Of a stretch of DNA of 64,000 bases, positions 33,046 to 45,900 are shown one piece after another (position 1 is the first letter of the stretch; the number at the start of each line of letters is the position of its first letter). A model generated the notes under the pieces. That model saw only the letters and a program-made list of their open reading frames with translations, had not been told where the DNA came from and searched no databases. Origin of the DNA: Hygrophila difformis (lineage: Eukaryota; Streptophyta; Magnoliopsida; Lamiales; Acanthaceae); assembly GCA_030278955.1 (NCBI GenBank), contig JAOANR010000002.1, positions 10,467,982 through 10,531,981 of the forward strand, written 5' to 3'. Made by a program: the position numbers and the translations under genes.

Positions 33046-33399
33046 CTCACAGATAAAATATTCTATAGATATAAAGAAGTCAGAAAAATCAGACAGAAAT
33101 ATGTAGAGTAAACTCCCAAAGTGTTTCTCTCTCACACAGCTTCCTTGATTCCAAACACCTTGTTGAAATTAACCTGCTCCAAAGGATAGTCAGATGCACA
33201 AGGATGGATATGTGATGCACAGTCCAATGTTCAGAATGGACTGCTCGACTCAATAAAATAAAAGCACAGAGATGTGAGCTTAATGTAATCTGACCTATGT
33301 TCACAGTTTTAAATAAGTATTGCAGGCAATGGACAGTGTGTATGGACCCGGTATGGAAGTGGAAAAATTAAAGCTCACAAGAAAAATCGCTTTTGGAAT

Positions 33400-33550
33400 A
33401 AACCCAGTTTACTCAAGTGACTTCTTGGGCTAGGTTTCACAAGGGTGCTGGTCCAATATCCACTTTATTGCAGAATTGCTCAAGTGGCTTCAAGGGCTAG
33501 GTTTCACGATTGTGCCAGTCCGATATTCACTTTATTGTAACACTCAAACA
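33400..33550 (-). repeat. Tandem repeat in the leader of element B (two units of about 68 bp)
   Basis: Each unit contains, on the minus strand, GTG(A/G)ATATTGGAC(T/C) followed by a TAGCCC word and CACTTGAG. The same two-unit repeat lies in the leader of element C at 56195-56350 in the opposite orientation. Confidence 0.8.
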
Positions 33551-33559
33551 CACAAAATA

Positions 33560-34681
33560 ATGAACTCCCAATCAATACAAGTGATTAATGCTGATTCTTC
33601 AATGCTTGACACGTGGCAATATACAAAATGGTGGGGAATTCAAAATTTCAAAATCTGCATGGGATCACGTCGCAAGAAGATGGGTACGTCATGAGACTGC
33701 TTGGCGTCGTAGACCTTGGCGATGTGGGACTCCCTAAATTTCTGGAATGGACGATGCTAGATCACGTCGTGAGACTAGTCTAGCGTCGTAGCGTCGTAAC
33801 TTGTTTCGCATCGGAGATGAGTGAGGTCCCCTGGACTTGACTTGCTTTATGGATTACGACGTGAGCCGTAGGCTTACGACGTGGAACAACTTAGCGTCGT
33901 AGGGTGTCGCGTCGTAAGTGGTCCAGACTTGTTCTTTCTCCTTTTGTTATTTACGTCGCAAACCTTGGGCTTACGACGTGAGACGTGTTTCACGTCGTGA
34001 ATCGGTTGACGTCATAGGGTTCAGCCTTCTTTTTCTTCTTGAAGAGTTACGTCGCTAAGCTTGGCTAGCGACGTGAGTGGCAGATCGCATCGTAGGGGAG
34101 TCTCGCGACGTGGATGGCCAAATTTGTCTTATCTCTTCTCCGATGACCTCAGCATTGTTCAGGCCACTTTTTCTTGTCCCCCACAAACTCGGCTAAGGAC
34201 AGATGCAATTAAAACCCGATAAAGCACTCGTACTATGCATGACTATATGTCCCCTTCAAAACCCTAATTTCAAATGTTCTATTACAAATATTGGATCAAA
34301 ACATGATACTCAGGAACACTTATGGTGTTCATACAAAACTCATAAACACCAAGAATACTTCCAACAAAAATATTCCCAACCAAAACCTCACTCAAACCGA
34401 TCCCTAAATACCCCAAACTCTTGTCCAACCCTTAAACACCTATTTAATAATGCAAACACAACCAAATAAGCATACTAAGCTCACGGATGGTACAAGGGGA
34501 AAGATAGAGACGGATTCAAGCAAAAAAGTATGGGAAATAAACAAAGAACACATATAACCCGAGGGTAAACCGAGACAAAAATACCAAGAACAATATTTTT
34601 AGGGTTTTCGAATTTAATGGTGGAGAATAATATAAAATATGGAGAAAATAGATCTATTCCTATTGCAAAATTTTAAGATAG
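33560..34681 (-). other. Element B 5' leader, non-coding
   Basis: It is rich in ACGACGTGA-like words at 33660-34130, then AT-rich. No gene is seen. Confidence 0.6.
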
Positions 34682-34693
34682 GCTCTGATACCA
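34682..34693 (-). promoter_or_regulatory. Element B primer binding site (tRNA-Met)
   Basis: GCTCTGATACCA is the complement of TGGTATCAGAGC; it lies 12 bp inside the 5' LTR end. Confidence 0.88.
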
Positions 34694-34705
34694 AAATATA
34701 TCTTA

Positions 34706-35937
34706 TGCCGTAGCCCAAGATTCCTTTTCCTTGACAATATTGCAATATACGGACGTATACGAAGAAAACGAAAAAAGGAATGAAGTAAGAAGATAGCCAA
34801 ACCTAGAACAAAGGGGACCCAAATTTGATTATGTGGTTAGGATCTTGTCTAACCCGAAAACCGCCCTCCAAGTGCATTGTTCATGATTCAACGGAGTTGG
34901 TTTGAATTCTCCAAGGTGTGGATTAACCCAAGGATTAAAGTACAATATGGTTGAGAGCCGAATGGGAGCTCTCAAGAAAAGGTGACTTTGATAAGATGAA
35001 ATATGTTGTTCAAAATAATCAAAGTGAGTACAAATGTCTAGGGTTCCCATATATATAGGAAACCAATTACACAAGCTAAACAAAGCAATTAAACAACCCT
35101 AATAATGTTCTCAACAACCGGAAATGGAAAAGAAACAAAAACTGGACTGACCACGCTATCCTAGCATTACGACGTGATCCTTGTTCCGAGTCGTAGGAAG
35201 GTTTGTCGTCATAGCTTGTCTGGTCCGGACTGGACGACGCGGGCCTCGAGTTACGATGTGATCCGCGTCTCGCGTCGTAAGTAGGTCTGGCATCGTAGCT
35301 GCTGGTTGGTCCTGGAGGTCTACGACGTGTGACTGATGTACGACGCTATCCTCATCTGACGACGTGAGAGTGTCTAGAATCGTAGAGGGTTACGACTTGA
35401 GTCTCTCCCTTACGACGAGAGTCTGGCTAGCATCGTGCAATGATTTAGCGTCGTAAACCTCTTGAAGGATTTCTCGAACTGTTTCTGCTGGGGTCCACTG
35501 CACTGTTTCGGCGCTGACCTCCATTGACCGGCGACTTTTCCAGCAAACTTCCGGCCAGATTCCGGTCAGATTCCGGCAACCTCGTCGGAGCTCGGCGAAC
35601 TTTCCAGCGGCGGCGGTGGCGACGACGACAGTGGCGGTGGGACCCTCCTTTCTGATCTCTTCATGCTAATTTGATCCGTATTTGCATCTGGAGGTTATTC
35701 TGCTTTCGGTTTCAGTTCGAGGATGTGGGACCTAGAGTGATGGGTCCTTGCTTCTCTCGGTATTCTTCCAACTGGATCAGCAGCAGCATCTTCTTGGCTC
35801 CTTTGGGTTCAGATTTATCGGTTTCCTGCAAGAGAAAATGATAAACGGTATCAGTGAACCTTTTGATCCGTTGTCTGGATACCGGCCCATCCGGAAAGAT
35901 AGGTATTATCAGTCCGTTTGTTGCGGCAACCACGCCA
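34706..35937 (-). mobile_element. Element B 5' LTR
   Basis: 1232 bp on the minus strand, from TGGCGTGG at 35937 to CTACGGCA at 34706. A minus-strand TATA box (CCTATATATATGGG) is near 35048-35061. The U3 side holds repeated ACGACGTGA/GCGTCGTA words (35155-35470) and a CCGGCGAC-rich patch (35510-35620). Confidence 0.9.
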
Positions 35938-35942
35938 GTTGC

Positions 35943-36047
35943 TCCAAGTGGCTAAGTCCCTGCTCCCTGTCTTATAACTTGAGAGTTCGATTTCTCAGTC
36001 GACTCTTATCTCTCCCGCCATATTTTCTATGGTTTTTTCGTCGAAAA
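35943..36047 (+). mobile_element. tRNA-derived SINE, body and tail
   Basis: It has a pol III box A-like GTGGCTAAGTCC (35949) and box B-like AGTTCGATTTC (near 35986), about 35 bp apart, then a short body and an A-rich end. With the head at 25767-25783 the SINE is about 122 bp and is flanked by AAAATAATTA on both sides. Element B inserted close to its 5' end. The order of boxes matches tRNA-type SINEs of plants. Confidence 0.65.
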
Positions 36048-36057
36048 AAAATAATTA

Positions 36058-36296
36058 GTCCCCCTGTCCCATTATTTATGTTTCAAAACTTTTGGACACG
36101 TAATCCAATGCACTTTTTTAACTGTTCTTCAAATGCGAATAAAAAATTTATATAAAATATATATTTTAAAAATACACAATTAGAGGAATCCAACAAGACC
36201 GAACTTGACTATATAATTGCGATAACATTAGGTCAAATTTGATCAATAAATAGTGTCAACAGTCAAAATGTGAAATAACAAGCGGGATGGAGGGAG
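36058..36296. mobile_element. Stowaway-like MITE 1
   Basis: 239 bp flanked by TA (36056-36057 and 36297-36298). The ends GTCCCCCTGTCCC and GGGATGGAGGGAG are inverted, and the subterminal ATTATTT/AAATAAC words continue the pairing. CTCCCTCCGTCCC-type ends mark Tc1/mariner-derived Stowaway MITEs. Confidence 0.8.
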
Positions 36297-36410
36297 TATA
36301 TCCCATCAATCAAAGCATATTATGTACCCTTCAATGCCCACCCGATCCTTATAGGATATCAGTGTTGGGTCCAATAAAGTATGGGGATACCCTGATATTC
36401 ACCTAAAAAA

Positions 36411-36676
36411 TACCCCCTCCATCCCAGGTGAGTTGTCCTGTTTGACTTTTTGGCACTGTTCATTATTTAACTTTGACTCAATTTTGTTGCAAGTATATAT
36501 TTGAAAAAAATAGTCGAGTTAGGTCTTGTTAGAATCGTATAAATATAATTATTTAGTTTTAGAATATATATTTTATATAATTTTTTGGTGTACATATTTT
36601 GAGATATTAATGATTTAAAAAGTACATTAAATTATGTGCAGAAATCAAACAAGACAGGTTGAATGAGATATATACT
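36411..36676. mobile_element. Stowaway-like MITE 2 (diverged)
   Basis: The left end CCCCCTCCATCCCAGG with GTCCTGTTTGA inside pairs with TCAAACAAGACAGG at about 36646-36660. The right end is eroded. About 266 bp; boundaries approximate. Confidence 0.65.
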
Positions 36677-36741
36677 ACGGTTATGTAAATCTCCGTTGCA
36701 AACCAAACCCCAATTAGTAGAACTCAAGCAATCACTAGAAA

Positions 36742-36760
36742 ATGGGCCAAACCGGCCCAT
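36742..36760. promoter_or_regulatory. Inverted pair of site II (TGGGCC) elements in the HOS15 promoter
   Basis: ATGGGCC...GGCCCAT is a near-palindrome about 220 bp upstream of the start codon. TGGGCY motifs bind TCP factors and are common in promoters of broadly expressed plant genes. Confidence 0.6.
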
Positions 36761-36979
36761 TTCGAAAATTCGAAACATTTAACGAGTGAGGGCATTTTAG
36801 TCTTTTAACGGACGCGAAACATTTCCCAAACTGAAATCGGCTGCCAGCGGGCAGCGGCATAAAAAACGCTGCGGTGCTCAGTCTGAATTCCATTCACTAT
36901 TCAACATTTCAACTATCTTTCTAAAGTTTCCAATCCTTCCGCAGACTGAATTTTGTACATGCGGGAGGGGTCTTCGACA

Positions 36980-39900
36980 ATGTTCTCGCTAACCTCGGCG
37001 GAGTTGAACTACCTTGTGTTCCGTTATCTCAACGAATCTGGTATATCTTTTCTTTTCTCTTCTTTTCTTTTTTGGGCTTGTCTTGTCTGTGTGTGGGAGT
37101 ATATATATTGTTCGTGGGGGTTTATGGGTTTTTGCCGAAAGTTTCACTTTTGTTGTTTGCTGTATGCTTTCAATTGGAGACGGGGTTTGATTTTGCTTTA
37201 TTTGAGTTGCGATTGTAATTGGGCGCCATTCTTGATAACTTTTGGGACTTTAATATCTTGATGGGATGTCTCCCCTTTTTTCTTTTTATTGTCATTTATG
37301 GGCCCTAATTGTTTGAATTTAGGTTTTATTTTGTATACTTGACACTTAAGTACTTGGTCTGTCGGATTCCCTGACCCAAAAATGGAGTTCGAGAATTTTG
37401 TAATTGAATGGTGCAAAAGAACATTGAAAGAAATGTATTGCTAGTGATGGAAGAGAGTAGGAAAAAAAAAGAAAAAAAAACCCAAAAACAAAATCTAATC
37501 GAGAAGAAGCTTACTGTCCTGGTTTGATAATTGATTCGAAAATGCCTAGTGTTTTCTAGAATGTCTACAACGATACTAGTATTCTCTATGGTTGTTTTCC
37601 AAAATTTCAATCATTTTCTAGCAATTTCTTTTTTTATCTCTGTTGTTGTCCTATTACTATATCAAGTTATTGTCTATGTTGGTATACTAGAAACGAGCTA
37701 TTTCGGTTTTCACTTGGTCTGATCTCTTAGACACTCATCTGATTCCCCAATTTTACACTATTTTTTGGGCATGCTTGAATACTCTAACAAGTCATATGTT
37801 GTTGAGGGTTTTAGTAGAGCTTGCGAAACAAGTTTTAGAAGCAAAGTATGTGGAGATGAATTGTTAGGTTGGCGAAAATAAATTTAGAATTTTTTAAACT
37901 ACATATCTAATTTTTAAAAGACAATGGCTAATTGGAAATAAATAATTGATCAATGTTCATGGGAGTCATTGCATTTTTTCTTTTCACTTTCATTATGGCT
38001 TTTGGGCCTGAAGTGATGATGTAATGGAGTTTCTTTTACAAATTCATAGACATAATCCAAGAATTCATACTTCTGAGTTACAAATATTATTTTTTATCCA
38101 CAGGATTGAATGTAATTACATGAACACTTTTAAGACATCCATGCCAGGGGTGTTCAATATCATTAAAAGAAATGTTTTTTTCGTTATCCATCCTTCTGCC
38201 CTTTGAATTGGTGGGGGAGGGGGTTGATAAATGGTGACTATATACCTCGATGGGCATAAGGTTGAACTTCAATGCAATTTACAAGAATGAGCTTCATTGG
38301 CTCTGTTGATGACATTTAAATGTTTTTGTTATGTAACTTTAAATTGTTAAGTGAATAAATTATATAGTAAATCTAACATGCTAGGTCCAGAGCAACAGAC
38401 TTGTGCATTAGTATTGATGCTGTAATGTCTTTAGAAAATCACTTGTTATGTTTGAAGTTTCATTGGAATGTTTTTTTCTTCTTTTTTCAGGATTAACTCA
38501 TGCTGCCTTTACTTTAGGATATGAGGCAGGGATTAATAAAAGTAACATTGATGCTAATATTGTTCCTCCTGGGGCTCTTGTGACATTTATTCAAAAAGGA
38601 ATTCAATATCTTGAACTTGAGGCAAACTTGAGTAACGTGAGTATGTTTCAATTGAATGCTTGCGCTCTAAGTGCTCTGTTTCGATTGCCTGAAAACTTTT
38701 CTGCTGGTTTATAAAATATTTCTGCAGGAACATGATGACACAGATGAAGATTTCCAGTTCCTGCATCCATTGGATCTTATTACGAAAGATGTGAATGAAC
38801 TCCGAAAGATTGTAAAAGAGAAAAAAGAAAAAATTCAGAAAGATAAATCTAAGGGTAAGGAGAAACAGGTAACTGAAAATGGGTGGGAACATGATCGCAA
38901 AATTCCAATGGAAAAAGACAAGGAGGTTGGCAGAGAAAAGGAAAATGAAAAACAACAAAGGGATAGCGAGAAAGAACGGGACAGAGAGAGAGCTGCAGAC
39001 AAAGAAAAAGAAAAAGCAAAAGGAAAAGAAAAGGAGAAACTGTTTGAGGATGCCAGTGATGCAAATCATATGCAAAATGAGATTAATGGCAAAACTGAGC
39101 AGAATGGAACTGATGGGGGTAAGATATATTTTGCTTAATTAGAATGCCCTTAGGCACCATTACAATACCAAAACCTTGCTGCATTAGTTGGAACTATAGT
39201 TTGTTGTGTTCTTATTGCTCAATCTATTGCTATACATTTATGACTTGATATGTAACTTTTACCATGCCTTATTTAATGTTTTTTATAGGGCCAGAACCAA
39301 TGGATATATGCCATAGTTTATCTACTTTGCCCTGTGAAATCCCAGATAGTGATGTAACTACTTTGGAAGGCCACACTTCAGAGGTTTGTTCCCATTTTAG
39401 GATTCTTCATTTATTATCCCTTTATAACTCAAGGAGTATTCTGATGGAATCTTACTTGATTGTGAAACGATGCCGTGTTGCTGTTTACAGGTTTTTGCTT
39501 GCGCATGGAATCCTACTGGTTCACTCCTTGCTTCCGGGTTAGTATGACAATATGACATATAGTTAACACTCGTTTAATAGCTGCTTCTCGTTATTTTTCT
39601 GTTTCTTGGGCCATAGTGTTACTTCTTAAGCCTGTTCCCTGTGCCTATGGTATGACCTGTCTCTCAGTGTAGATCTTGCATTCTTTCTTCAGTATCCAAA
39701 TTCTAAATTTATCCAACCTTCTGTGTAACTGTATCGGAGGTAATTTAGCCTTCTGGTTATAACCTATGTTGCTCGGACTCGGGTACGGGTGTCGGACACG
39801 GGTGCGGGGATATGTGGCGGACCCTTATCATTTGAAAAAATAGGATACGGGGACACGGCAAAAAAGGATCCGGAATTAGGACACGGGTGCGGGGACACGT

Positions 39901-42900
39901 TTCAAAATTTTAAAATGTTAATAAATGTTAATTATATATTCAATATCCAATTTAAAAAGATGTGGTTCCTAAGCACAAGATGGATTATATAAGAAAAAAT
40001 TAAATTGATTAAGAGTTAAAAAAAAATTGGTAAAAAAATGAATATATAGTATATTTTTAAATTATAGATATTTAAAGCTGTATTACTAAAATAAATTATA
40101 AGGCTTGAATTAAATATTTTATTCATTAAAAAAACAAACACTGGAAGAAGAATGGAACAGATCGAGTGGTAAAAGAGGGAGAAATAAGACAAAGAAGAAA
40201 GAAGAAAGAAAACAGTAAAAGGGAAGGAAGAAGAAGAATCTCAGCAGCAATAAATAAAGAGGGATAGTCAAATAAAGAGGGACAGTCAAATAGACCGTCC
40301 AATAGATAATCATTTTATTTAATATTATATATTTATTACTATTTTTAGTTAGGTTAGACTCTTTATTTTCCTTTCCCCAACCCAGAACCGTCTTCTTCCT
40401 TCCTCCATAACCCCCGCTGCCAATCGGCTCTACAACCCACATCCTCGAGAACACTCGCAGTTGAAGAAGCCCTAGGAGTCGCCCGCTGCTGCCAACCTGC
40501 TCTTCAACCCGACCCAGTTTCTGCTGCGATGAAGAAGCCCTAGCAATGGCCTCTCCGCGAACAGCGCCACTGAACCACCGCTAACCTCCGCGTGTCCGCC
40601 GGAAACCTGAAGCACCCGCCTCAGATCCCATACCGGGATCCGTGTCGTATCCGGCGGACACGGGTGCGGCACCCGTTTAGCCAAGTCCGAGCATCAGAGG
40701 TTATAACCATGAACTGTGAATAGAAGGAATCTTTTAGCATTCTAGTGGAAGGAATCTTTAAATTTTCGTTCCAGCATATGTATCCCCCAAAACTTCTTCA
40801 CTAACCCTGGTTATAGTCAACCTGTTGATATCTCCACTGTTTCTACCTAGACTTCACAAACAACGAGCTCATCAGTGTTTTGGGGCCACTTTGTCTGCTT
40901 GACATTTTATTAGATTTAATAATTTTTATAGCATTACCGGCAAAGATTGTCCGGCGAAAAATGCCGCAGGCACAAAGCGTGGTAGGCCTGCTCCGGGGGA
41001 GCATACCATAAGGAGGAAAGGGAGACCAGATGGTGGAAGAGCCAGGGGACAGGACATTTGACGGAAATGGAAAGCTTTTCCCTATTTGAGAAGTGATATA
41101 TGAGAGAAGACAAGGGAGTAATCCATTCTATTTCATGAATTCTTTTAAAAAGAAAAATTGCAATAAAGCAAAGAGTATACTCATCATGTAGTCATGTACT
41201 TAAGACATTGCTGCCTAGACGCTCATTAGCTTCTGAGGTTGAGGAGTCTCAATGTCACTGAAGGATTTGTGAATGAATGCCGGGCTGGGCTTACTCATGC
41301 ATCTTTTAGATGGTATTTATTTACCAATCCACATATATAAAAATGTTTCTCATAATAATGTATTGCTTTAGATACCAACAAAAGATTTCGCACTAAAGGC
41401 CAGTGGGATGTTTGATAGTATATTTGTGGAGTGGTATGCTGTCTGCTTTACCTTTTTTTTGTTATTCACGATTCCTTTAAATTATATCCTGCTAGTTATC
41501 GTAATGTCCTACAAATATCATGTCTATTTTGTTACCTAGTTCTGGAGATTCTACGGCCAGAATTTGGACAATTGATGGATCCTGTAGCTCCACCATGGAT
41601 AATGGGCCTCCCAGTGTTGTATTGAGGCATTTCAAAGGTAGAACCACTGAGAAAAGCAAGGATGTGACGACTCTAGATTGGAATGTGAGTTTTTTGTTGT
41701 ATGTTGTATGTTCCCCTCTTAGAATCTTACCATTTTTTAGTATCTAATATACTACTTACCATTAACTAGATGAATCCCGTGCGGATGAATGATTTTTTTT
41801 TAATAAAAAATAATTTTTTAAACTAAATGCATATAACTAATATGGTATTTGAATGACAATATTTAGACTGTTTTGAAATTTTATAAAATTATTTAACTGA
41901 TATTGGTTGTTTGATTTATGTAAAATTAATTTAAATTAATTTTATTTATTTTTATTTTATTAATATAATTTATATGTATAACAAAAATTCAATGAGTAAT
42001 ATAATAAACGCATCATCAAATGCACCTTTAAACAATTTATAAAGGTTTTTTTTTTAAAAAAAAAAGAAAGAAAACATTGAATATAACTTTAAAATTGCCT
42101 TACTATCTCATTCAATCGATATTATATTCTCCATCTAAAATATTGATTCTTTTAAAATTTAAATTGCAATCTAAATATAAATCATTATCTTAATATTTTT
42201 TAATGTTTTAATTGTTGTATACTTTTTATAGTTGTTTATATACCATGGTTGTCGCGACGTCGCATTGGTGTTTCCAAGGCAACGCATAGGCTTCCTGACA
42301 TTCCCCTGCCTCTGCCACAGGAAACTTGCCCTGCCTGGATGAAGAACGCAACACAGTGCCACCATGAGTTGGGTCTTGTGACCCGACCCAATCCCGGCAG
42401 CCCTTAAACCAATAATTTGCCCCTAACCTAAAACCCAATTTAGAAACCTAGCCCCAGATTTCCCAAAAGTTCTGCCATCTTAGTCTCTCAGACGCTACCT
42501 GCCTCCTGGCCATTTTCTGTCTGCCACCACCTCTTTGATCACTTCTGCCCGCTGGTCATGCCTCTCCCAACCCTCTGCTATTCGTCGTCCTACCTGTGCT
42601 ATGCTGTTCACTCGTTCCCAAGCTATACGTCTTTTGCGCTTCTGTTTTTTGCTCCGACGGCCTTTCCTTTTCTTTCCCTACATAGTGCATTATAATACTC
42701 CACTTTCATTATACTTCAATATTACATTATTATGTGATGAACTTTGCTCTTCTTTTCCTAAAAACTAAAGAGTACTGTTACTATACGGTTCATTGTATAA
42801 AATTACTATGTCATAGTATCTGTGCATAGTAAGTAATGAGTAACGACAGTTCTTTTTTATTATAATATTATTATTTTAATTTATAATTTATAACTACTAT

Positions 42901-45900
42901 TATTTCATTTTAAATATAAAGTATATATATACATATAGAGACTATTTTACATTGTATGCCTTATTCACCATATTGTTTCCATGGTGGGGTGCCACACCAC
43001 TACAGGACGCCGTGACAACCTTGGTATATCGGGCAGGTTGAGCATAATAATAATATATAGATAGTTAGATAGATTTTCTTTTTTCATTTAATATATATAT
43101 ATATATTTTTTGTTATATATCTTATGCTATACATAATAAATGATAAATACATAGTAACAAGTAATAAAGCAATAAATGTAACCAAAAAAAAAGGTAACAA
43201 GTAATAAAGCAATAAATGTAACCCAAAAAAAAGGAGGTTGACATGTGGCATTCATGTTTTCTATTTTAGTAATATTTAATAGATTCCCCGCTGTACTGGC
43301 TTGGAATTTATAATGTTTTGACTAGAAAGATTCAAGATAACATAATACTTGTTTCCTTTATCTTATTATGCAGACTGAGGGTACACTACTTGCCACTGGT
43401 TCTTATGATGGCCAAGCAAGGGTATGGAGTCGTGAAGGTATGAATTGTATTGCAGTTTATTAAGATATACTTTTCATGTGTTGTTTTATAGGAGAATTTT
43501 TAAATTGGTTTTGTATAATCCAAGAGTGAAAATTTCAACTGTCTTTTTTGCCCTTGTTAATTATCATTTATCCTATAAAGTTAAGTTGATAGGTCGAGGA
43601 GGCATTTTTTTATATTTATATTATTTCCTTTGATATGTCTGCTAATTTGGAGGCACATTCTTTTTCAAAAGCGTTGCACATGACACTTATATAATGGTGG
43701 CAGTGGGATGTTTATAATCAAGTTGTGAGATGTAATAGTTTTCCAGTTGACACAATAAAATTTATTCTTATGAGCATTTTAAGTAAATCGACCTCTGGGA
43801 AACTTGGTCATATGTCGTGGCAATTACCTTGTAATTGCAATTTTTTTCTATTGTTTGTTGGTTGTAACTGTGAATCTGGTTCCTTGCTACCTGCATGAGT
43901 GATGGACATGCTTACACAATCTCTTGTTTTCCAGGAGATTTGATTAGTACATTAAATAGACATAAAGGGCCGATTTTCTCTTTGAAGTGGAACAAGAAAG
44001 GGGATTTCCTTCTTAGTGGAAGTGTTGATAAAACTGCAATTGTGTGGGATGTCAAGACAGGCGAATGGAAGCAGCAATTTGAATTTCACACAGGTGCTTT
44101 TGTATGCTTTGTTTCTTCTATTCAAGCTTTATTGGAGGAATGTTTGATCATAGCAATTAGAGTTACATTTTTATCGATTTTGATTAATAATCGCATCCTG
44201 TTTATTTTTGTTTTTATTTTTATTTTTGGCACAGCTCCTGCCCTTGATGTTGATTGGCGAAACAATGTTTCATTTGCTACATGTTCCACTGACAGCATGA
44301 TATATGTTTGTAAAGTTGGAGAGAATCGACCACTCAAAACTTTTGCTGGGCATCAGGTTTGTTCCAGTTATATACAGCCCGGATAAGTACTTTATTTTAT
44401 GTTGCCTTCTTGCCACTGGGTAAAGTATGAATTTAGATGAAGCCATCCTCTGTGAATCACAGTGCAGAGCATCTTCCCACATCTGATAATATCTCATGAA
44501 CCATGGCGGATCTGATAAAATATTACACTACTTCGTTTTGTGGGTATGTCGCTCAATGTTATTAAGGCAAGGTGAAAAATGCATAGTCGATAAGCCAATT
44601 GCCTAATGGACAATTATGAAATGAGTCAACACAATATAATACTTATATTTATAAGATATTATAAAAAAAAATTAGTTCATAATTAGTTGGTTGGTGTTTC
44701 ACTATATTGAGTGTAATCCTGTCCTAAGTCTGTAAATAATTGTCTTACCAATAAGTTACTAAAATGAAATATAACAAAATATTAAAAACCTAGAATTTAA
44801 GTATTAAGTAATTTAACTATGTGGTGCAGCGAGCTGGGAGTAGTCGGGAAGTTGTAGTAGGCCCGAAGCTTGCAGTGAAAGGATTTTAGGATTTTAGCAG
44901 TGTGCGCGCATTCTTCTTTCTTGTTCTTTTCCCTAATCCGTATTTGCTAGTATTGTTTTTGGGTTGGTGTATGGATTGGGTACAGGTTGCAGGGTTGGCC
45001 AAATGGTACAGTATGTATGAAGCGCCTAGGCCTTACTGAGGCCATGCCTGGTGGGCGCTTGGATGCTCACCTTGCCAAAAGGTAAGGCGAGCCTTCCAGG
45101 CAGTGCTTGAGCACTGCCTGGATGCCTATTCATCGCCAATGTCATCTGATAAAATATGGTATTATAAGGGATTTTTTCTCCAATTTAATCAAATAATATC
45201 CAATTTTATCATTTGAAAATGATAAGAATGAAAAATCTTAATTTTTTTGCATTATTTTTCGTATCCATAATAATTGTTTTGTTAAAAATTATTATTCAAT
45301 ATAAAATATTTAACTAATAGTGGATATAAGTTTTTTAGCCATTATTCTTTTATATCAATATTATGCTATCCTTTGAATGGTTTGATATCACTCATAAATA
45401 CAGTGCTACCAATGTGGAGCAACACAGTCCAATGTTATTCCTGACTCTATATTTGAACCATGTTATGGAAGAGGTATTGTGGGTAGTAGCTCTAACCTCG
45501 CTTGCAGATTGCCAAAAATAAAGGATGTGTATGCAATGCATGAATGCCCTCTTTACCTCACGACCTTTTTTTTGTCTGTCATTTCTCGTTGTTGTCAGTG
45601 TCAGTGTCTGCGTCAGCCTCATTACCTGGTAAACTCGCTCAATGACCTGTCGTATGAATGCCTACTTATTCAGCATTTTGTACACAGTATGTTTTCCAAT
45701 TCTGAATCTGTTGTACAATGCTGCTGAGCTTAATCTCTTAGGTGCAATTGATCAAGTTAAAGAATTACTAAGGCTGGTCTCTCTATCCTAATGGCCTCTC
45801 TTCATGTATATCCTAGGAGAATCTAGTGGGGTCATTTGATAATGGGATTTTGGTGATTGTAAGATGGTTGTAATTGATCGCTTAATTAGCTGCTGCTCAT

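Larger units (their letters stand above)
25784..35937 (-). mobile_element. CRM-like Ty3/gypsy element B, internally deleted, minus strand
   Basis: Both ends carry LTRs of about 1.2 kb, and GTTGC is duplicated at 25779-25783 and 35938-35942. The minus-strand order is 5' LTR (35937-34706), tRNA-Met primer site (34693-34682), a leader with tandem repeats, gag, a short integrase C-terminus and a 3' LTR that is itself split by element F. Protease, RT, RNase H and most of integrase are missing. The integrase tail (KPGDWVW...RKERF) and a polyprotein end that crosses the polypurine tract into the LTR resemble the CRM (centromeric retrotransposon) group. The CRM label is an inference from these motifs. 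Confidence 0.85.

Noticed and set aside
35712..35933. Separate gene for a small protein at the edge of element B
   Set aside because: It is the LTR copy of the polyprotein tail; the LTR boundary at 35937 explains it.
37326..37722. ORFs in HOS15 intron 1 on both strands
   Set aside because: They lie wholly in an intron whose splice sites fit the protein; no similarity seen.
40119..40684. ORFs within the intron 5 TIR element as a transposase
   Set aside because: Short, on the minus strand, Phe/Leu or Arg/Pro-rich by composition, no catalytic motif.
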